Shown one piece after another: positions 25,799 through 34,492 of a stretch of DNA of 55,111 nt. The DNA is taken from assembly GCA_041725875.1 (NCBI GenBank), contig JBGRQB010000010.1, forward strand, positions 1-55,111, given 5' to 3'. This stretch comes from JBGRQB01 sp041725875 (GTDB lineage: Bacteria > Bacteroidota > Ignavibacteria > Ignavibacteriales > Melioribacteraceae). Within the stretch, counting starts at the first letter, position 1. Each line of letters starts with the position of its first letter. The notes beneath the pieces are model-generated. The model saw only the letters and a list, made by a program, of their open reading frames with translations. It was not told where the DNA came from and ran no database searches. Made by a program: the position numbers and the translations under genes.

Positions 25799-28700
25799 AT
25801 GATTAATGAATTAGAAATATTAAAACAAAAAATAACAAAGTATAAAACAAAAAAGTTTTGGGTAGATTTTACCGAGAAGATAACCGAAATAGTAAATCTG
25901 ATAACATTATTGTTTTTTGTTTTAATAGTTATTGAAATAATTCTGAAATCAGAATCTTCGATAAGGGAAATAGAATTTTATTTTATTGTAATTGTTGGTT
26001 TTGTTCTTACACTGGTGAAAATTTTACCGGTGATATATAAATATTTCACAAAAAAAATAATTAACTATGCAGGTGAAATAGGAAAGATAAATCCTGCAGT
26101 AAAAGATGATCTTCAAAATATTATTGAGCTTGATCAAACTTCAACTTCAGAAGAAAAAGAATTTGTTGAAGCCGCTGTTCAAAAACTTTATAATAAACTG
26201 AAAGATTATGATTTTTCAGAATCTGTTTCTTTTAAAACAATTCAGAGAAAAATATTTTTTTCTACTATCGTTGTTTTACTTTTTTCTGTATCCCAATTTT
26301 ATCACCCGATTAATCTCTCTGCAAAAAGTCTCTTGTTTTACAAAACAGAATTTTATCCAAAAGAAAAAATAGATTGGGAGATAACACCCGGAACTAAAAA
26401 AATCATTAAAGGAAAAAATGTTTTTGTATCGGCAAAGTTAAAAGAGAAAGAAAGCCGACAAGTTGAAGTTAATTACAAAAATGCTTTGCAAAGTGAATGG
26501 CAAACAAAAAAAATATTTGCCGATTCATTAAACACATTCAGTTATACAATTAAAGAATTGAATTACGACACAGAATATTTTTTTTCGCATAAAAAAAATA
26601 AATCGCAGACGTACAAATTATCAGTAATTGATTATCCTGAAATTAACTCGCTACAATTGAAAATAATTTCACCTGCATACGCAAAACAATCTCCGGTTTT
26701 TCAGCTCGACAATGGAAATATCACAGCCTTAAAGGGAAGTAAAGTCGATATTAAAATAGGAGCGACGAAAGAACTATCAGAAGCAAAAATGACTTTTGAA
26801 AATCGTTTTTCTTCTCTCAATGTTCAAAATAAAAAATCTGAGGGAAATTATTTAATCAGAAGAAGTGAAACATATTTTTTTGAGGTGACAGATACATCCG
26901 GCTATAAAAATATTCATCCGGTTGAATATACAATTTCAGTTATAAATGATACTTATCCAGAAATAGAATTAATCAGACCATCGAACGATGTAAAACTTGG
27001 TTCAGAAAATTCGATGCAGTTTGAATTGAAACTAAAAGATGATTTTGGCTTCAATAAATTATTTTTGAACTACAGATTATCCAAATCTCTATATGAAAAA
27101 TCAAAAGAAAAATTTCGGAAAATAAATCTCCTTATTTCCAAAAATGAATTAGAACAAACAAAATATTTTTTATGGAATATGGATTCTCTCAATCTGGTTT
27201 CAGGGGATGAAATAAGTTACTTCTTTTCAGTTAGTGATAACGATACTTTTTCAGGACCAAAAATTTCAAAAACAAAAATTTATAAAATAATAGTACCATC
27301 TATTGATGAGATATTATCCGAAACAAACGATACATACTCAGATACTTTTACAAAGTTGGATGAAGTTGCTGATGAAGCCGAAAAATTAAAGGAAGATTTT
27401 GCAAAACTTAAAAATGATTTAAAGAAGAAAGATTCAAAACTAAAATACACTGAAAAAGAAAAAATTAAAGCAGCACTTGAGAGATATGAAAAACTAGTTG
27501 AAAAGACAAAGGAAACTGCTCAAAACCTGAATAACATAAAAGAAAAGTTAAGTGAAAATAATTTACTATCGGGAAAAACATTAAGCAAGTATAAAGAATT
27601 GCAGAATTTGTTTGATGAAATCGGGAGTGAAGAGTTGAAAAAAGCTTTCCAGGATATGAATAATCTTCTCGATAAAATGAACAGAAAAGATGTTCAAAAT
27701 AAATTTGAACAAATGAAATTTAATGAAGAGCTGTTTCAAAAAAGTCTGGAAAGGACAATCAACTTATTAAAGAGATTGCAAGCAGAACAAAAAGTTGAAA
27801 ATATAAAAAACAGACTTGAAAACATTTTACAAGAACAGAAAGAGTTGATTAACAATTCTGAAAATTTGACAAATAAAACTCAAGCTAAAAAACAGGAAAA
27901 AATTTCTGAGCAAATTAAACAAACTAAAAAAGAAGCTGAAGAATTAAAATCATTGATGGATGAACTTAAAAATCTTCCATCAGAAGAGATGCAAAAATTC
28001 CTTGAACAGATGCAAGAACAGAAATCCCTTGAAACATCTCAGCAGGCACAAAAAGAATTAAATAAAGGAGAAGCATCAAAGGCACAGCAATCGCAACAGA
28101 AAGTTGAAGAAAATATTTCCAGTCTACAAAATAGTATGAATCAAATTCAGGCTATGATGGAAAAGAAAAATCAAATGGAAGTTTTATATGGATTAGTCAG
28201 AATATTTAACGGAGTTGTTGAATTAACTGAAACTCAGGAAAAAATTAATTTAAAGTTAAAACCGCTGGAAAATTATTCTTCTGAATTGAGTCGCGTTGCG
28301 CAAACAGAAAATTTTATAGTAAACCAACTTTCAAGTGTCTTTACTCAGGCAAATAAACTTGGACAAAAAAGTTTTCTAATTACTCCTGAATTAGGAAAAG
28401 CGTTGGGAGATGCAAAAAGAAATTTGGGACGGGTAATTAATAATTTATCTGACGGAAGAAAAGCTGTTGCACTAAGAAATGCTGAAACAGTGATAGTGTC
28501 ATTAAATAAATCCTCATTGATTATCAAAAAACTGATTGATATGATGCTTTCTGATGATGGCAGTAGCGGGAGTCAGGGAGGAATGTCAATGATGCAGCAG
28601 CTCAAAAAAATGGGTAATCAGCAGATGAGTCTGAATCAGATGACACAAAAAATGTTGCAGGGTAAAAAATTATCATCGCAGCAAATGGGTCAAATGCAAA

Positions 28701-29131
28701 GAATGGCACAACAACAGGAAGTGATCAAAAAATCACTTGAACAACTGAATAAAGAAAACCAGGAAACAGGAAAATCAAAAACTCTTTCGCAAAATCTTGA
28801 AAAAATATTAGATGAAATGAAAGAAGTAGTTAAGAAAATGCAGAATAGTGATTTTGATCAGGAATTAAAAAATAAACAAGATAAAATTTTATCAAAACTT
28901 CTTGATGCACAAAAATCTGTTTCTGATCGGGACTATGAAGATAAACGTAAATCTTCACAAGGGAAAGAGTTTAGAAGATTGTCACCCGAGGAAATAAACA
29001 ACTTAAAAAATATTTCCGATTCGCTAAAAGAAGAATTAATAAAATCTTTGAAGGAAGGTTACTCAAAAGATTATGAAGATTTAATTCGAAGATATTTTGA
29101 GAAATTAAGAAAAAATAAAGAAGAGAAATAA
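25799..29131 (+). CDS. DUF4175 family large coiled-coil membrane protein
   Basis: A protein of 1110 aa. Two hydrophobic segments lie at about 31-50 and 61-80 and a third at about 150-170; the rest is outside the membrane. A beta-rich portion (about 175-500) is followed by long Lys/Glu/Gln-rich coiled coils (about 510-780 and 930-1080). A Met/Gln/Ser-rich patch (SGSQGGMSMMQQ, MGNQQMSLNQM) lies near 915-985. This matches the DUF4175 layout seen in Bacteroidota. It starts 1 base after the DUF4159 stop and precedes a thioesterase by 2 bases. The biochemical role is unknown; an envelope-associated structural or chaperone role is a guess. Confidence 0.8.
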   Translation: MINELEILKQKITKYKTKKFWVDFTEKITEIVNLITLLFFVLIVIEIILKSESSIREIEFYFIVIVGFVLTLVKILPVIYKYFTKKIINYAGEIGKINPAVKDDLQNIIELDQTSTSEEKEFVEAAVQKLYNKLKDYDFSESVSFKTIQRKIFFSTIVVLLFSVSQFYHPINLSAKSLLFYKTEFYPKEKIDWEITPGTKKIIKGKNVFVSAKLKEKESRQVEVNYKNALQSEWQTKKIFADSLNTFSYTIKELNYDTEYFFSHKKNKSQTYKLSVIDYPEINSLQLKIISPAYAKQSPVFQLDNGNITALKGSKVDIKIGATKELSEAKMTFENRFSSLNVQNKKSEGNYLIRRSETYFFEVTDTSGYKNIHPVEYTISVINDTYPEIELIRPSNDVKLGSENSMQFELKLKDDFGFNKLFLNYRLSKSLYEKSKEKFRKINLLISKNELEQTKYFLWNMDSLNLVSGDEISYFFSVSDNDTFSGPKISKTKIYKIIVPSIDEILSETNDTYSDTFTKLDEVADEAEKLKEDFAKLKNDLKKKDSKLKYTEKEKIKAALERYEKLVEKTKETAQNLNNIKEKLSENNLLSGKTLSKYKELQNLFDEIGSEELKKAFQDMNNLLDKMNRKDVQNKFEQMKFNEELFQKSLERTINLLKRLQAEQKVENIKNRLENILQEQKELINNSENLTNKTQAKKQEKISEQIKQTKKEAEELKSLMDELKNLPSEEMQKFLEQMQEQKSLETSQQAQKELNKGEASKAQQSQQKVEENISSLQNSMNQIQAMMEKKNQMEVLYGLVRIFNGVVELTETQEKINLKLKPLENYSSELSRVAQTENFIVNQLSSVFTQANKLGQKSFLITPELGKALGDAKRNLGRVINNLSDGRKAVALRNAETVIVSLNKSSLIIKKLIDMMLSDDGSSGSQGGMSMMQQLKKMGNQQMSLNQMTQKMLQGKKLSSQQMGQMQRMAQQQEVIKKSLEQLNKENQETGKSKTLSQNLEKILDEMKEVVKKMQNSDFDQELKNKQDKILSKLLDAQKSVSDRDYEDKRKSSQGKEFRRLSPEEINNLKNISDSLKEELIKSLKEGYSKDYEDLIRRYFEKLRKNKEEK

Positions 29132-29133
29132 TT

Positions 29134-29529
29134 ATGTATAAATACAATTACACTGTTAAATTTCATGATGTTGATGCTGCCGGAATAATTTTTCATGCAA
29201 ACGTTTTTAAAATAGCGCATGACGCTTATCAGGAAATGATGAACAAATATAATTTTAGTGCAGAATATTTCACCAATGAAAAATATGGTTATCCTCTTGT
29301 ACACACTGAAGCTGATTATTTTACACCATTAAAATTTGATCAGAAAATTATTATAGAAATTGGTGCAAAAGAAATAAGAGAAAATTCATTTGAGATAAAT
29401 TATAAATTTTGTGATGAAGCAAATACGAAATTTGTTGAAGTGAAAACTGTACATGTCTGTATTGATAAAAGTAATTTTAAAAAAACAAAACTACCCGAAG
29501 AGGTCGTTAAAATATTATCCGGATTGTAA
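29134..29529 (+). CDS. Hotdog acyl-CoA thioesterase, possible DHNA-CoA thioesterase
   Basis: A 4HBT-type single-hotdog thioesterase of 131 aa. The motif VKFHDVDAAGIIFHANVF carries the catalytic Asp typical of YbgC/FcbC-like enzymes. Its 3' end overlaps the 3' end of menE on the other strand by 15 bp. The men operon has no thioesterase of its own, so this gene could supply hydrolysis of 1,4-dihydroxy-2-naphthoyl-CoA (the MenI step); this is inferred from neighbourhood. It is otherwise the end of the pdxB-DUF4159-DUF4175 run. A general YbgC role is equally possible. Confidence 0.85.
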   Translation: MYKYNYTVKFHDVDAAGIIFHANVFKIAHDAYQEMMNKYNFSAEYFTNEKYGYPLVHTEADYFTPLKFDQKIIIEIGAKEIRENSFEINYKFCDEANTKFVEVKTVHVCIDKSNFKKTKLPEEVVKILSGL

Positions 29530-30900
29530 AATCTTTTTTAGTTTTTGTAAATCAATTTTTCCAGTAGCTGTCTCCGGAAATTTTTCCACATAAAAAATTT
29601 GTTTTGGAATCTTATATCCTGATAAGATTTTTTTCAATTGAGCTTTAAAATTATCATAAGCAGTTTGATTACCGCTTGGAATAATTGCTGCTGTTACTTG
29701 TTGTCCCCATTGTGCATTTTCTAATGCGAAAACTTTTACATCCTTAACATCAAAATTTGCTCTGATTATATTTTCGATTTCAAGCGGATCAATATTTTTA
29801 CCACCTGAAATTATAAGATCAGAACGACGAGAGAAAATCTTCAAGTGGTTATTTCTTAATTCTCCAATGTCACCTGTAGAATAAAAACGATTTTTGATTT
29901 TTGAATCATCTAATGAATTGTTTTGAAAATATCCGGCAAAAAGAGCTTTGGTTTTTACAGATATATTTTGCTGAGCATCGATTTTTATCTCCACATCACC
30001 AAGTTGCTTGCCGCATAAATTTTCGTCTCTATTATACTTTGATGCCATTTCAGTTGTTACCATTGCACAGGTTTCTGAAGAACCATAAACTTTTGCAATT
30101 GGCCAACCAGAAGTTACAAAGTCGAATATTTCATTTTGATTTAACGGTCCGCCGCCTAAAAAGAGAATGCGCAAATTTTTCCATGGAGAAATATTTTTTT
30201 CAATTAATCTGTAAAAAGTAGTTGTAACAAATGAAGCAAAAGTTGGTGAATTGGTTTTCACAGAATGAATTAAATCTTCGGTCAGAAGAGACTTTGGAAT
30301 TGTTATCTGACATCCACAAATTAAAGCACGAAGAAAAATTGCAAACCCTCCAATGTGAAAAAAAGGAAGGGAAGCCAGCCAAATATTTTCTGAATTATGA
30401 TTTATAAATGAATCACAGTTTTTAATACTCTGGTACAATGAACTAAAAGTATGAACAACGGCTTTTGTTTTGCCTGTAGTGCCTGAGGTGAAAATTATTA
30501 AAGCAAAATCATCAGGTGAAAAATTGAGCGATGATTTTTTTGTTTTAATTTTAACAGTAAAATCAAAATTGCCGGGATCAATTAAATCAGAAACCCTTGC
30601 CGTTTTTTTCTGTTCTTCAATCTCAAGATTAGTTTGGTTTTTATTAAACAAGACCGGTGTACATTCAGAAAGCCAAAGACCCAGAACAGTAAAAATAAAA
30701 TCAGTATTGTGACTTGATAAAACACCAATCCTTGAATTTTTATCAAAGCCGTTTTTCTTACAGTAATTATAAATCACAAAAGCTTTTTCAAGTGTTTCGG
30801 AAAAGGAAAATTTTTGAGTGGGAGTGACAATAAATTTTTTGTCAGGATTTTGTTTTGCCTGTTGAATAATCCAGTGACTTTGGTTGCTGACTGTTATCAT
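29515..30900 (-). CDS. menE: o-Succinylbenzoate-CoA ligase
   Basis: An adenylate-forming ligase of 461 aa that activates o-succinylbenzoate with ATP and CoA. The AMP-binding core has the P-loop FTSGTTGKTKAVVHT, YGSSETCAMV, STGDIGEL and a C-terminal lysine segment TATGKIDLQKL. It is the last gene of the men operon, 10 bp after menC. Length and the operon position fit MenE rather than a general acyl-CoA synthetase. Confidence 0.93.
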   Translation of the reverse strand: MITVSNQSHWIIQQAKQNPDKKFIVTPTQKFSFSETLEKAFVIYNYCKKNGFDKNSRIGVLSSHNTDFIFTVLGLWLSECTPVLFNKNQTNLEIEEQKKTARVSDLIDPGNFDFTVKIKTKKSSLNFSPDDFALIIFTSGTTGKTKAVVHTFSSLYQSIKNCDSFINHNSENIWLASLPFFHIGGFAIFLRALICGCQITIPKSLLTEDLIHSVKTNSPTFASFVTTTFYRLIEKNISPWKNLRILFLGGGPLNQNEIFDFVTSGWPIAKVYGSSETCAMVTTEMASKYNRDENLCGKQLGDVEIKIDAQQNISVKTKALFAGYFQNNSLDDSKIKNRFYSTGDIGELRNNHLKIFSRRSDLIISGGKNIDPLEIENIIRANFDVKDVKVFALENAQWGQQVTAAIIPSGNQTAYDNFKAQLKKILSGYKIPKQIFYVEKFPETATGKIDLQKLKKILQSG

Positions 30901-30910
30901 AATTACTGAT

Positions 30911-31936
30911 TTAAATATTTATTTTCAAAAGGTTATTTTGAATTGTCCAAAAACTACTAGGAGAATTATCTAACAAAAAATGAGAAGTGTTTAATCCGTG
31001 ATTCTCTTTTTCGTTAATTAATCCAGCTGCAATTACCGGTATTTGCATTCCGGTATTACTTTCAAAAGAAGAAGTTATTACTACTCGAGCATTGTTTTTT
31101 TCTGCGTAGTTTATGCAATCAACAGAGTTACAAATACCGCCAATTGTTACAGGTTTTAAAATAATAATTTTAATTCCCGAACTGATTAATTCTTTTACTT
31201 CCTTAACAGAAGTCACTAATTCATCCGCTGCTATTGGAATTTTTGTTTTATCTTGTAACAGAATTAAATCTTCTTTTTTAGAAACCGGTTGTTCAATATA
31301 ATCTATATTGTAATTTTCAAATTTATCAATTAACGGAAGCACTTCTTCTAACTTCCAGTTACAGTTTGGATCGATTCGTAATTTTATTTCCGGAAATGTT
31401 TTTTTGATTTTTTCTAAAAGTTGAAAAATTTCAGAGAAGTTTTTTTTGCCGGTTTTTAATTTAAAAACATTAAACCCAAGATTGATTTTTTCTCTGAGTA
31501 AATCAAGAGTTTCTAGTTCAGGTAAAGCAGGAATAAAATCATTTAAAAGTAAAGATGTGTTTAACTTTCGATTAAATATTTTTTCCAAATTTTCTGAATA
31601 TTGCAGACAGATATTTAATACTGCCTGTTCAAAAGCGTTTCGTACTGCAGGAGTTTTTGATAAGGAATTAAACAGGGATAAGTTGGAGAAAAATTTTTCA
31701 GATAAATCACATCCAATAATTTTTTTCTTTAAAGTGTTTAAACTAAATTCCAATTCTGCAGCAGATTCTGTTCCGTGTGATTCAAGAATAACTGCTTCGC
31801 CAATTCCTGAAATTCCGCCTGAGGTTTTAATTTGAAAATTATAAACATCACGGTGTTCGCAAAGTTTTCCATCAAAAAATAACTTTTGTTTTAGTCTGAA
31901 TCTTTTGCGTTCCCATTCAACAGATGTTATTTTCAT
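30911..31936 (-). CDS. menC: o-Succinylbenzoate synthase
   Basis: An enolase-superfamily dehydratase of 341 aa that converts SHCHC to o-succinylbenzoate. The barrel has the KxK lysines in FKLKTGKKN, metal ligands in RIDPNCNW, DYIEQPV and AADE, and the second catalytic lysine in IILKPVTIGG. The N-terminal capping domain is intact. It overlaps menA by 4 bases, so it is translationally coupled. Confidence 0.93.
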   Translation of the reverse strand: MKITSVEWERKRFRLKQKLFFDGKLCEHRDVYNFQIKTSGGISGIGEAVILESHGTESAAELEFSLNTLKKKIIGCDLSEKFFSNLSLFNSLSKTPAVRNAFEQAVLNICLQYSENLEKIFNRKLNTSLLLNDFIPALPELETLDLLREKINLGFNVFKLKTGKKNFSEIFQLLEKIKKTFPEIKLRIDPNCNWKLEEVLPLIDKFENYNIDYIEQPVSKKEDLILLQDKTKIPIAADELVTSVKEVKELISSGIKIIILKPVTIGGICNSVDCINYAEKNNARVVITSSFESNTGMQIPVIAAGLINEKENHGLNTSHFLLDNSPSSFWTIQNNLLKINI

Positions 31937-32820
31937 AAAATAATTCCAATTGAAAACAAGACACTGAAAATAAAAGAAAACTTAGCGCTCAATTCCAATG
32001 TTTTATTCAATGAAGAGCCTTGCAGAAAATAAATCATCTTAACTAATTTTATAGCCATTGGAAAAGTGGCAAAAGGTAGAAGTATGGACATATTAAAATC
32101 ATGTTCCATATACAACAGGAAGGGAATAAAATATGAAATCAAAATTAAAACAACATATTGTATTCGCGTAAAAGCTTTACCAAAAATTACAGCCAGAGTT
32201 TTTTTATTCGAAAGTTTGTCAGTTTCAGCATCGCGGTAATTATTAACAACTAAGATATTTGTAATTAAAGCGCCTGATGGAATTGCAACCAGAAATGCTG
32301 TGTTTGTTAACTCAACAGCCTGAACAAAATACGTTCCTACAGTCGCAACTATTCCAAAAAATACAAAAACAAAAATATCTCCCAAGCCATTATAAGCGAG
32401 TGGTAAAGGACCCGCAGTATATGCGTAACCAGAGATGATTGAAATTATTCCAACAATCAAAATTGGCCAGCCCGCTTTATAAACAAGAAAGAGACCGAGA
32501 ATAAACGCCAGACCAAATGTAAAGATAATTGCTTTCTTCATTTTGTCTGGAGAAATTAATCCGCTGGCAAGAGCTCTTTCCGGTCCGACACGTTTTTCGT
32601 TATCGGTTCCTTTTAAAAAATCGTAAAGATCATTTACAAAATTGGTTGCTATCTGAATTAGTATTGAACAGATTAACGCAACAAGTGCGGGGATAAATGA
32701 AAAGACTTCATCTGCAAAAGCCAGTGCAGAGCCTGTCAGCACCGGCGATATTGCAGCAAATAAAGTTTTTGGTCGGCTGGCTAAAACCCAGCTCTTTATC
32801 ACTGATGAATTATTACTCAT
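31933..32820 (-). CDS. menA: 1,4-Dihydroxy-2-naphthoate polyprenyltransferase
   Basis: A UbiA-family membrane enzyme of 295 aa with about eight hydrophobic helices. It attaches the isoprenoid side chain to DHNA, giving demethylmenaquinone. The first Asp-rich motif NDLYDFLKGTDNEKRVGPERA and the second NNYRDAETDKLSNKKT are present and bind Mg2+ and the prenyl diphosphate. It lies 3 bp after menB and overlaps menC by 4 bases. Confidence 0.95.
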   Translation of the reverse strand: MSNNSSVIKSWVLASRPKTLFAAISPVLTGSALAFADEVFSFIPALVALICSILIQIATNFVNDLYDFLKGTDNEKRVGPERALASGLISPDKMKKAIIFTFGLAFILGLFLVYKAGWPILIVGIISIISGYAYTAGPLPLAYNGLGDIFVFVFFGIVATVGTYFVQAVELTNTAFLVAIPSGALITNILVVNNYRDAETDKLSNKKTLAVIFGKAFTRIQYVVLILISYFIPFLLYMEHDFNMSILLPFATFPMAIKLVKMIYFLQGSSLNKTLELSAKFSFIFSVLFSIGIIL

Positions 32821-32823
32821 TAA

Positions 32824-33657
32824 CTAAGGAACTCTCGGAAATTTTTTGAAATCAGGTTTTCTTTTTTCATTGTAAGCTTTTTTACCTTCCTGAGCTTCGT
32901 CACTCATATAATAAAGTAAAGTTGCATTTCCGGCTAGTTCCTGAATACCTGTTTGCCCGTCAAGCTCGGCATTAAATGCTGATTTTAATAATCGGATTGC
33001 AAGCGGACTATGATTTAAAATATCCTGCGCCCATTCAACACCTTCTTTTTCCAGATCAGCAAGAGGAACCACTTTGTTTACAAGTCCCATTTTCTCTGCT
33101 TCAACAGCATTGTACTGGCGACACAAATACCATATTTCGCGCGCCTTTTTCTGTCCCACCATTCTGGCAAGAAAACTTGATCCAAAGCCGCCGTCAAAGC
33201 TTCCTACTTTTGGACCTGTCTGACCAAAGATTGCATTGTCAGCTGCAATTGTCATATCACAAACAACGTGAAGAACGTGACCGCCGCCAATTGCGTATCC
33301 GGCAACAAGAGCAATAACAGGTTTAGGAATTGATCTGATAAGCTTTTGCAAATCAAGAACGTTCAAACGAGGAACTCCGTCTTTACCAACATATCCTTTG
33401 TCGCCTCTTATTTTTTGATCGCCGCCTGAACAGAAAGCATATTTGCCATCTTTTGCCGGTCCGGCACCAGTTAACAAAATTACACCAATTTCAGGATCTT
33501 CGCGTGCATCAATAAAAGCATCGTACATTTCCAATACGGTTTCTGGTCTGAAAGCATTACGCACTTCAGGTCGGTTAATTGTAACCTTTGCAATGCCGTC
33601 CATTTTTTCATATATGATATCGGTGTAATCACCGATTTTCGTCCATTTAAATTCCAT
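32824..33657 (-). CDS. menB: 1,4-Dihydroxy-2-naphthoyl-CoA synthase
   Basis: A crotonase-fold enzyme of 277 aa that closes the second ring of o-succinylbenzoyl-CoA. Crotonase features are VTINRPEVRNAF, the oxyanion region FCSGGDQKIRG, GYAIGGGHVLH, and the C-terminal LNHSPLAIRLLKSAFN typical of MenB. The start ATG has an AAGG site. It sits between menH and menA. Confidence 0.97.
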   Translation of the reverse strand: MEFKWTKIGDYTDIIYEKMDGIAKVTINRPEVRNAFRPETVLEMYDAFIDAREDPEIGVILLTGAGPAKDGKYAFCSGGDQKIRGDKGYVGKDGVPRLNVLDLQKLIRSIPKPVIALVAGYAIGGGHVLHVVCDMTIAADNAIFGQTGPKVGSFDGGFGSSFLARMVGQKKAREIWYLCRQYNAVEAEKMGLVNKVVPLADLEKEGVEWAQDILNHSPLAIRLLKSAFNAELDGQTGIQELAGNATLLYYMSDEAQEGKKAYNEKRKPDFKKFPRVP

Positions 33658-33670
33658 TTCAAGCCTTTAT

Positions 33671-34492
33671 TTATGTTAAACTTTTTAAGAAATTATTCAC
33701 TAAGATAGTAAATTCTTCAGGTTTTTCCAGATGTGTATTGTGTCCGGTTTCCTGAATTATTTTATGTTCGCAATTCGGCAGATAATTAGCCATTTTTTTA
33801 TTTATTTCAGAAAATTTCTGATCAAGTTCTCCTGAGATCAAAAGAGTTTTTTGTTTGATCGTTTTCAGATTATTCCAGAGTGAAGGCATTTTGCCGGTAC
33901 TGAATCCGCGTAATGAGAGTGCCAGACCCAAAGGATTTTGCGTTAACTTTTCTTTTACGATATTCAAAAGAATTTTTTCCGACAAGCTTTTTTGTGATTC
34001 AAACAACGGAATATTCATCCAGTGTTTTGTGAACCAATCCATTCCAAAATTTATTATATCTCTTGCAAGATTATTGTCAGCTTCTACCCGGGCAATCTGA
34101 TCGGAAGTACTTTCAATGCCGGCGGTTGAACTTTCCAGAATAAGTGCTCGCGGAATATTAACATTGTTTGCAGTAAATGAAAGTGCTGCGCGTCCGCCCA
34201 TCGAATAACCGGCTAAGACAGGCTCTTTGATTTTCATATACTTTAAGATAAAAGAAAGCTGCTTAATAATTTCAGTAATGGAATAATCAGATTCTTTTTC
34301 AGGCGAAGATGTTTTTCCATGACCAATCAAATCAATTGCTATTGGAGAAAACTTAGAAGAAATTTTTGGTAAAACTTTATTCCAGTCAGATGAACTTCCT
34401 GAAAATCCATGCAAAAAAATTACAGATTCTTTGGTTCTGTCGAAATAAGTATCGTTGAGATAAAACGAAATATATTTGTAATTAATCTGCAT
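33671..34492 (-). CDS. menH: SHCHC synthase, alpha/beta hydrolase
   Basis: An alpha/beta hydrolase of 273 aa that eliminates pyruvate from the MenD product SEPHCHC. It has the oxyanion motif FLHGFSGSSSDW, nucleophile S97 in GYSMGG, and a C-terminal His in GHNTHLEKPEEF. Its start overlaps the end of menD by 11 bases. The chemistry is assigned from the family and from the position next to menD. Confidence 0.92.
   Translation of the reverse strand: MQINYKYISFYLNDTYFDRTKESVIFLHGFSGSSSDWNKVLPKISSKFSPIAIDLIGHGKTSSPEKESDYSITEIIKQLSFILKYMKIKEPVLAGYSMGGRAALSFTANNVNIPRALILESSTAGIESTSDQIARVEADNNLARDIINFGMDWFTKHWMNIPLFESQKSLSEKILLNIVKEKLTQNPLGLALSLRGFSTGKMPSLWNNLKTIKQKTLLISGELDQKFSEINKKMANYLPNCEHKIIQETGHNTHLEKPEEFTILVNNFLKSLT

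Noticed and set aside
32976..33317. A 113-codon plus-strand frame opposite menB
   Set aside because: It is antisense to the highly conserved menB gene, with composition typical of a mirrored frame.
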